A stretch of 64,000 bases of DNA from assembly GCA_951802115.1 (NCBI GenBank), contig CATOPL010000001.1:310001-374000 (forward strand), written 5' to 3'. Shown piece by piece: positions 17,539 to 25,406 of the stretch. The notes beneath the pieces are model-generated. The model was not told the DNA's origin. It was given only the letters and a program-made list of their open reading frames with translations, and ran no database searches. Made by a program: the position numbers and the translations under genes. How positions within the stretch are numbered: position 1 is the first letter of the stretch; each line of letters begins with the position of its first letter. The stretch comes from an uncultured Lachnospiraceae bacterium. Its GTDB lineage: Bacteria; Bacillota; Clostridia; Lachnospirales; Lachnospiraceae.

Positions 17539-18549
17539 TTATCCCCTTTCCTTTTTTCTGCGGATCATAATAAAAATGACTACCGGAGCGCCGAAGATCG
17601 CCGTCACCGTACTGATACTCAGTTCTGTAGGTGCAAACAGCACCCTGGCCAATAAATCGCAGAGCAGGCAGAAAGCTGCTCCGCCCAGAAAGCACCCCGG
17701 AATCATCCATATGGGTTTCGCCGTCCCAAACAGACTTTTCACCAGATGAGGCACTGCAATCCCTACAAAAGAAACCGGCCCTGCAAAGGCAGTCACACAG
17801 GCTGACAGGATACTGGACAGAAGCACAAGCACCACCCGAAACAGCTGAACATTCAGACCCATATTGCGGGCATAGGACTCTCCCATCTGATAGGCGCTGA
17901 TTGGTTTGGACATCAGAAACACACAAAAAGTCGTCAGAAAGATCACCGCAGACATCACCAGCACATTATCCCAGCTGATCCCGGAAAAGCTGCCTTTTGA
18001 CCAGTTATGCAGATTGACAATCTCCGCATCATCGGCAAAGGTCACAATAAAATCAGTGATCGCTGTACAGATATAACCGATCATAACGCCGCTGACAATC
18101 AACATCGACATCTGTTCCATAACTCTGGACATCACCAGCACAAATCCCATGGCAATCATGGCGCCCGCAAATGCAGCCAATATCATTGCCAGTGAACTGA
18201 CCTGGACCGCTCTTCCAAGGGCCGCCACCATTACCAGCGCCACCACCAGTTTTGCCCCTGACGAAATGCCAAGAATAAAAGGGCCCGCAATAGGATTATG
18301 AAAAAAAGTCTGCAGAAGATAACCGGACAGTGCAAGTCCGCCGCCCAGAATCGCTGCAGCCAGCGCCCGGGGAAAACGAATCTGCAGGACAATATCCGTA
18401 AAAACCGCGTCCGCTTGATTTCCTCCCAGTATTTTCATCACCTCTGAAAAAGGAATGCTGACGCTCCCGGCACAAACATTTACTGCCAGAAGCGCCAGCA
18501 CCAGAAGCACCAGTATCACATACGCTGTTCCATATCTGCTCCGTTTCAT
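17539..18549 (-). CDS. FecCD/BtuC-type ABC transporter permease
   Basis: 336 aa from the ATG at 18549 (MKRSRYG), which has GAGGAGG 6 bases before it. About ten hydrophobic segments, with family motifs GGGLALSGYLLQTFFHNP (about residues 70-87), LGISSGAKL and near the end GPVSFVGIAVPHLVK, the BtuC/FhuB coupling region. One permease gene only, so a homodimer is expected. It is 6 bases before the ATPase gene and separated from the binding-protein gene by a 77-base inverted-repeat element. Confidence 0.92.
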   Translation of the reverse strand: MKRSRYGTAYVILVLLVLALLAVNVCAGSVSIPFSEVMKILGGNQADAVFTDIVLQIRFPRALAAAILGGGLALSGYLLQTFFHNPIAGPFILGISSGAKLVVALVMVAALGRAVQVSSLAMILAAFAGAMIAMGFVLVMSRVMEQMSMLIVSGVMIGYICTAITDFIVTFADDAEIVNLHNWSKGSFSGISWDNVLVMSAVIFLTTFCVFLMSKPISAYQMGESYARNMGLNVQLFRVVLVLLSSILSACVTAFAGPVSFVGIAVPHLVKSLFGTAKPIWMIPGCFLGGAAFCLLCDLLARVLFAPTELSISTVTAIFGAPVVIFIMIRRKKERG

Positions 18550-18576
18550 GTCCTGCCTCCTCATTCTGTTTTTTAA

Positions 18577-18653
18577 AGCGTGTCTGAAAATTACCGGCTA
18601 CCCGATAATATGCCAAAAGCAGACAAAATTCATGCTCTGATTTCAGACACGCT
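18577..18653. repeat. 77-bp element bounded by 13-bp perfect inverted repeats
   Basis: AGCGTGTCTGAAA at 18577-18589 and TTTCAGACACGCT at 18641-18653 flank 51 bases, in the gap between the binding-protein and permease genes. It has no coding capacity. It may be a miniature mobile element or a dispersed palindromic repeat that landed in the operon. It would also fold into an intercistronic RNA hairpin. No target-site duplication is obvious. Confidence 0.6.
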
Positions 18654-18696
18654 CCTGTATACTCCGTCCTTTGTTTCTGTCTGTTTTCTCCTGCTG

Positions 18697-19854
18697 TTAC
18701 TCAAGTCTGTAAAGGTACGTCAATCCGTCGTCTTTTCCTGCCAACATCTCGTGAATATCCCGGATCATAGTCCCAAGCTCCATGGACGATTGATAGAGAT
18801 TCTTCGTTGTACAGTACACATTACCATCTTTTACCGCCTGAAAATTTTCCAGCAGGCTGCTCTTATCAATCAACTCCTCCACAGACGACAGCTCTCCTTC
18901 AATCGCACTGTTGTATATGATATAATCCGCTTCTTTGGCCTCAGCATAAAACTGTTCCATCTGCATGGTCACGGTAGAGGAAACAGTCCCTTCCTCCCTG
19001 CCCGGCTCTCCAAGATCTTCGAAAATGTAACGTCCTCCTGCCATTTGAATCATCTTAGGCAGATAATCCTCGGAATTTCGGACATTAGCTTCCCCATTAC
19101 TCGTAATGTAAAAGAAGGCCACCGTTTTGTCAAACTCCTCCCCGCCGCTGACAGAGGTAAATGCTTCCATCTCTGCCTGGAATGCTTCCTCTGCCTCTTC
19201 TTCTCTGTCCGCAAGAACACCATACAGCTTTACCCATTCCGTCCGTCCAAGCGGTTCTGCTTCATAACTGGAATGATCCACCAGTACCGGAATCTCCAGT
19301 CGTTCCAGCTGTTCTTTCACCTCCGGATTATGATAAATCATGGTATTTTCTATAGCCAGTCCGCAGCCTTCTGACACGATCTTTTCATAATCCGGCGCAG
19401 AATAATTTCCCGCATACAGAATCTCCCCGGATTCTACTGCCTCTCTTGCCTCTTCAATATACCATCCTTCTGCCTTCATACCGGAAAAACGCACCAGCTC
19501 CAGCGCGTCCAGCGCTACAAACATGTCCATCACAGCCGACGCTACCAGATAGACATGATCCAGAGGCTGCAGAAGCGGTACAATATCCTGCTCCAGCCCT
19601 TCCGGCACGGAAAGTCCTTCCGGCACCACCAGATAACGGCTTTCGTCCGCTATGGTGAGCAGTGTATAACCGTCCTCGTAATAGTCTACCGCGAATTTTT
19701 CTGCATAGACCGTCTCCATACTGTGGCTGTAGGTAAGCGCAGGACTGATATCGGTATCCCGCTTACCGTTTTCTGCGCCATCCGGCGTACCGCAGGAGAC
19801 GCAGGTCCATATCATGCACACACTTAAAACAAATGCTGTCAGCTTCCGAATCAT
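18697..19854 (-). CDS. Chelate/B12 ABC transporter substrate-binding lipoprotein (FecB/BtuF type)
   Basis: 385 aa. The signal peptide ends in CVSC (lipid-modified Cys about 21). The fold is periplasmic-binding-protein type 3: two lobes joined by a long helix, with stretches such as VASAVMDMFVALDALELVRF and DYIIYNSAIEGELSSVEEL. The start codon overlaps the stop of the NEAT-like gene by 4 bases (ATGA), so translation is coupled. It delivers ligand to the FecCD-like permease. Ligand inferred from the riboswitch: cobalamin, another corrinoid, heme-like ring or cobalt chelate. Confidence 0.87.
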   Translation of the reverse strand: MIRKLTAFVLSVCMIWTCVSCGTPDGAENGKRDTDISPALTYSHSMETVYAEKFAVDYYEDGYTLLTIADESRYLVVPEGLSVPEGLEQDIVPLLQPLDHVYLVASAVMDMFVALDALELVRFSGMKAEGWYIEEAREAVESGEILYAGNYSAPDYEKIVSEGCGLAIENTMIYHNPEVKEQLERLEIPVLVDHSSYEAEPLGRTEWVKLYGVLADREEEAEEAFQAEMEAFTSVSGGEEFDKTVAFFYITSNGEANVRNSEDYLPKMIQMAGGRYIFEDLGEPGREEGTVSSTVTMQMEQFYAEAKEADYIIYNSAIEGELSSVEELIDKSSLLENFQAVKDGNVYCTTKNLYQSSMELGTMIRDIHEMLAGKDDGLTYLYRLE

Positions 19855-20972
19855 CTTTTTCTATTCCTTTTTCTTTTATTCATAAAGGACACCAGTACGC
19901 ATACCGCTACGATCACAAGCACCATATACACGACTTTCTGTGCCGCAGCCTGAGGCGTTTCATCCCTGGACATGATCCGGTCCCCATAAAAAGTCAACAC
20001 ATAATCCACTTCATGAGGCGTGCTCATGGCTGTCGTATCCGCAATCACCGCCATCGGTTCATTAAATGTCAGAATGGGAATCTCAAATGTTGAGTATCCT
20101 TCTTCATTAACCGGGAAATATTTTTCACCGCCTACAATCATATAATCATAATTGGAACTGCTCCACTGAACTCTCGCCCATGCAAATCCGTCTTTCACAA
20201 TCAGTCCTGCAGGAGAATTGACGGTTGTTCTGCCGCTTCCGCCGGACAATTCTACTTCAATCGCATATTCTCCGTCCTCCATCTCAATAAACGCCGGCTT
20301 TACTGCCGCCTGTGCTCCGGTCTCCGGTTCCTGATCCGGTTCTTGCTCAACTTCTGCTTCTTCTTTCTCTCTCCGCATTGCCTCAATACGCCGCTCCTTT
20401 TCCTCCTGTCTCAGCGTCTCGTAATCCGGCAGTTCCACCAGTACTGCTTCTTCCGGAAGACTTTCTGCCTGAAAAAGAATCTGGCGGTCATACCATTTTT
20501 CCCGGTTTCTGCTGAAAGCCGCGCAGTCAATCGGCAGATCAAGCGCTTCCACCGGAACTGTATAAGTATGTTTCCCATCTTCATTCTCCACATACTCAAT
20601 ATACCCTTCCTTACTTTCTGCCGCTTCTTCCCGGGTTCCCATATACAGTTTCAGATATCCTGTCCCTCCCATAGTGAGGACCGCTGTCATTTCTCCGTCC
20701 TTTACTGTAAGCTCTGCATGCTCCACACGGAACATGGAGGAACTGGATTCCACCTGGATTTCATAGATTCCATCCGCTACATCCGTTCCATACACCGGAA
20801 CCATCCCTTCCACCCCCACCTCCTGGGGCTTTACCTGTTCTTCCTCCGAAGCCACCTGATCATAAGAAATCCCGTTTTCTTCGCTCTCACTGGCATAGAC
20901 GGTAGCAGACACAGCCGCTGTCCCTCCTGCCAGAATGACAGCTGCCGCCAGACAACTCCATAATTTTTTCAT
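19851..20972 (-). CDS. Membrane-anchored surface protein with two NEAT-like beta repeats
   Basis: 373 aa from the ATG at 20972 (MKKLWSC); the longer frame to 21083 is rejected because a perfect 14-bp hairpin lies in it. A signal peptide (1-27) is followed by a beta-rich repeat (~66-172, DGIYEIQVES to RQILFQAE), a charged coiled linker (~180-215) and a second repeat (~231-330, EDGEYAIEVE to VDYVLTFYG). A membrane segment (344-364) then precedes a basic KRKRNRKR tail that stays inside. The repeats resemble NEAT domains, which bind heme on the surface of Gram-positive cells. Here the B12 riboswitch and CbiK neighbour suggest a tetrapyrrole or cobalt ligand. Family assignment is by eye. Confidence 0.65.
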   Translation of the reverse strand: MKKLWSCLAAAVILAGGTAAVSATVYASESEENGISYDQVASEEEQVKPQEVGVEGMVPVYGTDVADGIYEIQVESSSSMFRVEHAELTVKDGEMTAVLTMGGTGYLKLYMGTREEAAESKEGYIEYVENEDGKHTYTVPVEALDLPIDCAAFSRNREKWYDRQILFQAESLPEEAVLVELPDYETLRQEEKERRIEAMRREKEEAEVEQEPDQEPETGAQAAVKPAFIEMEDGEYAIEVELSGGSGRTTVNSPAGLIVKDGFAWARVQWSSSNYDYMIVGGEKYFPVNEEGYSTFEIPILTFNEPMAVIADTTAMSTPHEVDYVLTFYGDRIMSRDETPQAAAQKVVYMVLVIVAVCVLVSFMNKRKRNRKR

Positions 20973-21040
20973 CTTCCTCATCCCCTGTATCAAATCCTGT
21001 CGTATCTTTTTCTGCTTTTTTGCCTCATTCTGTTTCCGGG

Positions 21041-21072
21041 TATGCAGTGCAAAAATTCTTTTGCACTGCATA
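21041..21072 (-). other. Perfect 14-bp intercistronic hairpin after the cobaltochelatase gene
   Basis: TATGCAGTGCAAAA (21041-21054), loop ATTC, TTTTGCACTGCATA (21059-21072). It lies in the 149-base gap between the chelatase stop and the NEAT-like start, with no U tract. It likely stabilises the upstream message or marks a cleavage site. Confidence 0.6.
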
Positions 21073-21121
21073 TTCATTTTCATTCCGCAATATCCGCAAC
21101 TGACTATTCACCAGTTTTCTT

Positions 21122-22903
21122 TTACAGACTGTCGATTGCCGCCTGTGTATGACGCACATAAAGTTCGCGGATCCCCTGCAGCTCTCCAAGTCCGGTCAGT
21201 CTGACTTCGACCTCATAGCCTTCTGCTTCCAATGCTGCTTTCCAGGAATCTTCCTCCGCTCCGGCCATGTCGTTATTAGCATGGTCTCCCGCCACAACCA
21301 TCAACGGCTGCAGCACAATTTTTTTATAATTTCCGGCTTCTTTCAGCGCAGTAATCACCTGTTCAAGCGTCGGCTCCGCTTCTACAGTCCCTACATAGTA
21401 ATTCGTATACCCGGCTTCTTTCAGTTTGTTCTGCAAAACCGCATAAACCTGATTGGACTCCGCCTCTGTCCCATGCCCCATATACACAATGGCAGTCTCT
21501 CCGTCATTGTATGTTCCGGTGTCCTCTGTGATTGCCTCAATAACTGCCTCATAATCCTCGTCGCTGGTCAGAAGCGGTTCTCCCAGCACAATGTTGTCAA
21601 AATCACTCTCATAGGTTTGAAGTTCATTCACCAGATCTGTATATTCCAGACCATTCATCAGATGCGTCGGCTGTACGATCAACGTTTTGATTCCGTCTGC
21701 CACTGCCCGGTCCAGCGCCTGGGTCACATTGTCAATCTCCAGCCCGTCCCGTTCCAAAAGCTTGTCTATAATAATCTGCGCAGTAAATGCTCTTCTCACC
21801 GGATAGGACGGAAAGGCATCTGCAATACTGTTCTCAATGGCCCCGATCGTGATATCGCGGCTGTCATTAAAGCTGGTCCCAAAACTGACTGCCAGAATCG
21901 CCGTATCTGTACTCTGCTCCAGCTTTTCTATCGCTCTGTCCAAATGGTCCACATAGAGCTTTTGAATCCCCTCCAGTTCTCCAAGCCCCTGCAGCAGACA
22001 CTCCACCTCATAGCCTTCCGCTTCCAGCGCCGTCTTCCAGGAATCCTCTTCTTCGCCCGCCATATCATTATTGGCATGATCTCCTGCGACTACCATCAGC
22101 GGTTCCAGAACAACTTTCTTATAGCTTCCCTTCTCTTTCAGCGCCGAAATCACATCCTCCAGCGTCGGTTCCGCCTCCACAGTCCCTATGTAGTAATTCT
22201 CGTATCCTGCCTCTCCCAGTTTACGCTGCATGATCCCATATACTTCGTTGGAGACTGCTTCCGTGCCATGTCCCATAAATACAATGGCAGTCTCTCCATC
22301 ATCATATTCCTTCGTTGCTCCTGTAATCGCCTCAATCACAGATGCATAATCCTCATTGCTGGTCAAAAGCGGCCTGCCTACCGAAATATGTTCGAAATTA
22401 CTCCTGTAATCCTTAAGCTCCGTGATCAGATCATTGTATTCCAGTCCATCCATCAGATGTGTCGGCTGAACAATCAGGTTTTTAAATCCGTCTGCCGCAG
22501 CCCGGTCCAGCGCCTGGGTTACATTATCAATCTCCAGTCCGTCCCGCTCTGAAAGCTTGTCAATAATAATCTGTGCGGTAAATGCCCTTCTTGTTTCATA
22601 CTCCGGATGAGCGTCCTGGATCGCCTCCTCCACTGCGCCGATCGTAATGTCTCTGCTGTCATTATAGCTGGTTCCAAAGCTGACCACCAGCACAAGAGTA
22701 TCCTTATCCTGCACCGATTCCGGCTCTTTGTCCTTTGGAGACTCCGTTCCGGCTTCCTCATCCATGTTCTCAGTTGGTTCCGTTTCTGTCGACTCTTCTG
22801 CCGGCACCGGCTGTGCTGATGTCTGTGCATTGCCGCCGCACCCGGTCATACACAATACAGAAATCATACCCCCCACTAATAAAGTTGCCATTTTGTTTTT
22901 CAT
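21122..22903 (-). CDS. cbiK: Exported lipoprotein with two tandem CbiK cobaltochelatase domains
   Basis: 593 aa. Signal peptide with lipobox MTGC (Cys22), then an acidic linker rich in Glu/Pro/Ser (to ~66). Two CbiK domains follow, at ~68-330 and ~334-593, offset by 265 residues and very alike. Each keeps the pair of metal/tetrapyrrole histidines: GHGT His212 and GDH His276 in the first, His477 and His541 in the second. CbiK inserts cobalt into sirohydrochlorin in anaerobic B12 synthesis. Ordinary CbiK is a single cytoplasmic domain of about 260 aa. Export plus duplication suggests a surface role in cobalt or tetrapyrrole capture, insertion or removal. First gene after the cobalamin riboswitch. 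Confidence 0.88.
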   Translation of the reverse strand: MKNKMATLLVGGMISVLCMTGCGGNAQTSAQPVPAEESTETEPTENMDEEAGTESPKDKEPESVQDKDTLVLVVSFGTSYNDSRDITIGAVEEAIQDAHPEYETRRAFTAQIIIDKLSERDGLEIDNVTQALDRAAADGFKNLIVQPTHLMDGLEYNDLITELKDYRSNFEHISVGRPLLTSNEDYASVIEAITGATKEYDDGETAIVFMGHGTEAVSNEVYGIMQRKLGEAGYENYYIGTVEAEPTLEDVISALKEKGSYKKVVLEPLMVVAGDHANNDMAGEEEDSWKTALEAEGYEVECLLQGLGELEGIQKLYVDHLDRAIEKLEQSTDTAILAVSFGTSFNDSRDITIGAIENSIADAFPSYPVRRAFTAQIIIDKLLERDGLEIDNVTQALDRAVADGIKTLIVQPTHLMNGLEYTDLVNELQTYESDFDNIVLGEPLLTSDEDYEAVIEAITEDTGTYNDGETAIVYMGHGTEAESNQVYAVLQNKLKEAGYTNYYVGTVEAEPTLEQVITALKEAGNYKKIVLQPLMVVAGDHANNDMAGAEEDSWKAALEAEGYEVEVRLTGLGELQGIRELYVRHTQAAIDSL

Positions 22904-22970
22904 CTTTTTTCCTCCTTTTCTTATGCATGTACTTTCAGAGTCTCACTGCACCTGATCTTCCAAAAATACA

Positions 22971-22991
22971 TTTATGGCTTTCAGCCATAAA
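22971..22991 (-). promoter_or_regulatory. Candidate expression-platform hairpin of the cobalamin riboswitch
   Basis: TTTATGGCT (22971-22979), 3-base loop, AGCCATAAA (22983-22991), followed on the minus strand by TGTATTTTT. It lies between the aptamer and the chelatase ribosome site. It could be the off-state terminator, though the U tract is displaced by three bases. Confidence 0.45.
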
Positions 22992-23159
22992 AAAATTGCT
23001 GCAAGTTCCGGCTTCGAATGCCTGGTCACTGCTGTACAGACTGTACAGAATCATCAGCATTCGGATACGGTTCCCCGCGGCAATCCTGGGCAAAAGGACG
23101 CAAATATGACGTTTAGCACTCACAATTACGACCAGTTACTCGTGGTCCGGGATCACCCC

Positions 23160-23340
23160 GACATCTCCGCAGGCAGGTCTCCTGACTCACAGATCCTCAC
23201 ATAAAAGCCGCCTTCCCAATCGCTCAGTGGCATTCTGGCATTTATATTCCCTGTTTACAGTGACGAGTTCGTACAGGCCTCTCACCTGTTTCCCTTTTCA
23301 CCGGTCCGGACATTTTTGTCCTTTCCCGACACCTGCGGGC
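23160..23340 (-). promoter_or_regulatory. Cobalamin (B12) riboswitch aptamer
   Basis: Read on the minus strand it contains the ordered class hallmarks. P1 arm CCGCAGG (23332-23338) pairs with CCTGCGG (23167-23173). Then come a GGTGA segment, a GACGAACTCG-like CACTG region, the B12 box GCCACTG (23225-23231), GGGAAGG, and AGTCAGGAGACCTGCC (23172-23187). Adenosyl- or methylcobalamin binding would lower expression of the chelatase, NEAT-like and transporter genes that follow. Confidence 0.95.
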
Positions 23341-23372
23341 TCATGAAACAGCTATGGCAAAGCTGTAACTGT

Positions 23373-23401
23373 AATATAACACAGTTCTCTATAAAATGCA
23401 A
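23373..23401 (-). promoter_or_regulatory. Promoter of the B12-riboswitch operon
   Basis: Minus-strand TTGCAT (23396-23401), 17-base spacer, TATATT (23373-23378). Transcription would start about 25 bases before the riboswitch P1. Confidence 0.7.
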
Positions 23402-23511
23402 GATACCCACTTTTACGGCAGCGTTTTTCCCTTGAGCCAGCAGTCAGCGTGTTGTCAAATATAAAATCCCGGGAAGCAGATCTCGCCCAAGGGGAGACAG
23501 TTAAGATAAAA

Positions 23512-23535
23512 ACTCCGCAGGAAAACCTGCGGAGT
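23512..23535 (-). terminator. Intrinsic terminator after rpsI
   Basis: ACTCCGCAGG (23512-23521), loop of four, CCTGCGGAGT (23526-23535), with TTTTTATC following on the minus strand. It ends the ecfA1-ecfA2-ecfT-truA-rplM-rpsI unit. Confidence 0.9.
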
Positions 23536-23592
23536 CCATATAATTGCATTTGTATAATTTTTCTGCCCATCTCAAGAGGAAATTCACTTAAA

Positions 23593-23985
23593 TTATCTCT
23601 TACTGAACTGCGGAGCGCGACGAGCCGCTTTGAGGCCGTACTTCTTACGCTCTTTCATTCTCGGATCACGGGTCAGATAACCTGCTTTTTTCAGGGTCAG
23701 TCTGTAGTCCGGATCTGCCTGCACCAGCGCACGTGCAATACCATGTCTGACTGCGCCTGCCTGCCCGGTGTAACCTCCGCCGTGCACATTAACCAGTACG
23801 TCGAACTTGTCAACGTTCTCGGTCGCAACCAGAGGCTGACGAACGATCACCTTCAGAGTCTCCAGTCCAAAATAATCGTCAATACTTCTTTTATTTACTG
23901 TAATATTACCGGTTCCCGGTACCAGATATACTCTGGCAATCGATTTTTTTCTTCTTCCGGTTCCATAGAATTTTGTCTTAGCCAT
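23593..23985 (-). CDS. rpsI: 30S ribosomal protein S9
   Basis: 130 aa, the bacterial length. Recognised from [16 protein letters not shown] at the start, [12 protein letters not shown] in the middle and the basic tail ending [16 protein letters not shown], whose last residues reach the P-site tRNA. It follows rplM by 15 bases, the universal L13-S9 pair. Confidence 0.98.
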   Translation of the reverse strand: MAKTKFYGTGRRKKSIARVYLVPGTGNITVNKRSIDDYFGLETLKVIVRQPLVATENVDKFDVLVNVHGGGYTGQAGAVRHGIARALVQADPDYRLTLKKAGYLTRDPRMKERKKYGLKAARRAPQFSKR

Positions 23986-24000
23986 GATCTCTACCTCCTG

Positions 24001-24429
24001 TTAAAATGTCAGTGCTTCTGGTTTCTGAGCTGCGTGCGGATGTTCCGGACCAGCATACACATGAAGCTTAGTGAACATCTGTCTTCCCAAAGGTCCTTTC
24101 GGAAGCATGCCTTTTACTGCAAGTTCAACAACCTTCTCCGGTTTCTTTGCAAGCATCTCTCTCAAAGTAGTCTCTTTCATACCGCCGACATACTCGGAAT
24201 GATGGTAGTAAATCTTCTGATCCAGCTTCTTGCCGGTCACTTTGATCTTCTCTGCGTTCACAATGACTACATAATCACCGGTATCAATATGAGGAGTAAA
24301 CACAGGTTTGTTTTTTCCTCTTAACACTTTTGCTACTTCAGAAGCCAGACGGCCCAATGTATATCCAGTAGCGTCAACTACGTACCATTTTCTTTCCACT
24401 TTTGCTGGATTCGCCATGAAACTGTTCAT
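24001..24429 (-). CDS. rplM: 50S ribosomal protein L13
   Basis: 142 aa. Recognised from [16 protein letters not shown], a [10 protein letters not shown] segment and [20 protein letters not shown]. The start [14 protein letters not shown] with an AGGAGG site matches clostridial L13. It has its own consensus promoter and a ~100-base leader, the place where many Bacillota carry an L13-responsive leader RNA. Confidence 0.98.
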   Translation of the reverse strand: MNSFMANPAKVERKWYVVDATGYTLGRLASEVAKVLRGKNKPVFTPHIDTGDYVVIVNAEKIKVTGKKLDQKIYYHHSEYVGGMKETTLREMLAKKPEKVVELAVKGMLPKGPLGRQMFTKLHVYAGPEHPHAAQKPEALTF

Positions 24430-24533
24430 AGGTGTACCTCCTGTTAAAATTGAATTCGACTAAAATCTATATACGTAAAAATATCTTACCGGGGCATTGG
24501 ATCAGACATTTTCTCGCGTCGTCACAGTTTTAT

Positions 24534-24562
24534 ATTATATGACACAAAGCCGTGTGTGTCAA
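24534..24562 (-). promoter_or_regulatory. Consensus sigma-A promoter for rplM-rpsI with an internal dyad
   Basis: TTGACA (24557-24562), exactly 17 bases, TATAAT (24534-24539): a full consensus match on the minus strand. The spacer holds a perfect dyad TGACAC / GTGTCA sharing bases with the -35, which could bind a repressor. The ~100-base transcript leader to 24429 could be an L13 leader RNA. Confidence 0.85.
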
Positions 24563-24610
24563 GCGGAAAATATGCGGTTTTCAGCTGTTTTTCAGGGTTC
24601 TTCCGTATAA

Positions 24611-25393
24611 CTATGCCTCCGGCGACTGCTCTGTTTTGCAGCCCGGATCAGCTTTCCCCGTGAAAATGATCTCCATCAGTGTCAGCCCTTTTGCCGGAGC
24701 GGTCGGCCCTGCCATCTTCCGGTCCCGCGCTGCCAATATCTCTTCCACATACTCCGGCTCCCATTCTCCGCCGCCTACTTTCATAAGCGTTCCGGCGATG
24801 ATCCGTACCATATTATATAGAAAACCGTTTCCTGTAATTCTGATCGTGAGCAGATCCCCGGCTCTTTGTATTTGCAGATCGTATATTGTCCGCACCGTCG
24901 TCTTTACCTGCGCACCCGCTGCACAGAAACTTTTAAAATCATGTTCCCCGATCAGATATGCGGCCGCCTGACGCATGCGGTCAGAATCAAGTATACGGCA
25001 GGTAAAATAAGAGTTCAGACGACAGGAAGGCAACGGAAACTTCCGGTTCAGAATCCGGTATTCATAAGTTTTTACCGTTTCCTGATAACGAGGATGAAAA
25101 TCCGGAGCAACCTCACAGGAATGCTGCACCCTGATATCCTCCGGAAGCCGCTGGTTCAGGGCGTACACAAATTTCTCCCCGGCCATCCGGGCTTCCGTAT
25201 CAAAAACAGCCACATTGCCCATGGCATGAACACCGGAATCTGTCCGGCTGGCACCCATCACATGAATGTCTTCTCCTGTCAGCTCTTTCAACGCCTGATC
25301 CAGCATAGACTCGATCGTTTGACCGTTTTTCTGTATTTGCCATCCGCGATAATTTGTGCCGTCATAAGCAACGATCAGCTTCACACGCTTCAT
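24611..25393 (-). CDS. truA: tRNA pseudouridine(38-40) synthase TruA
   Basis: 260 aa from the ATG at 25393 (MKRVKLIVAYDG); a longer frame would be unneeded and has no better site. The catalytic aspartate lies in GASRTDSGVHA (about residue 53), with RGWQ early and FLYNMVRIIAGTL late, all TruA hallmarks. Converts U38-U40 of the anticodon stem to pseudouridine. It follows ecfT by 13 bases, the standard clostridial order. Confidence 0.96.
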   Translation of the reverse strand: MKRVKLIVAYDGTNYRGWQIQKNGQTIESMLDQALKELTGEDIHVMGASRTDSGVHAMGNVAVFDTEARMAGEKFVYALNQRLPEDIRVQHSCEVAPDFHPRYQETVKTYEYRILNRKFPLPSCRLNSYFTCRILDSDRMRQAAAYLIGEHDFKSFCAAGAQVKTTVRTIYDLQIQRAGDLLTIRITGNGFLYNMVRIIAGTLMKVGGGEWEPEYVEEILAARDRKMAGPTAPAKGLTLMEIIFTGKADPGCKTEQSPEA

Positions 25394-25406
25394 GCACTCA
25401 TCCTTT

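Noticed and set aside
20973..21083. N-terminal extension of the NEAT-like protein
   Set aside because: It would include a perfect 14-bp hairpin, adds a long basic stretch ahead of a clear signal peptide and lacks a good ribosome site.
21149..22552. 467-codon open frame on the plus strand
   Set aside because: It lies wholly antisense to the double CbiK gene, has no ribosome site and its repeats simply mirror the CbiK duplication.
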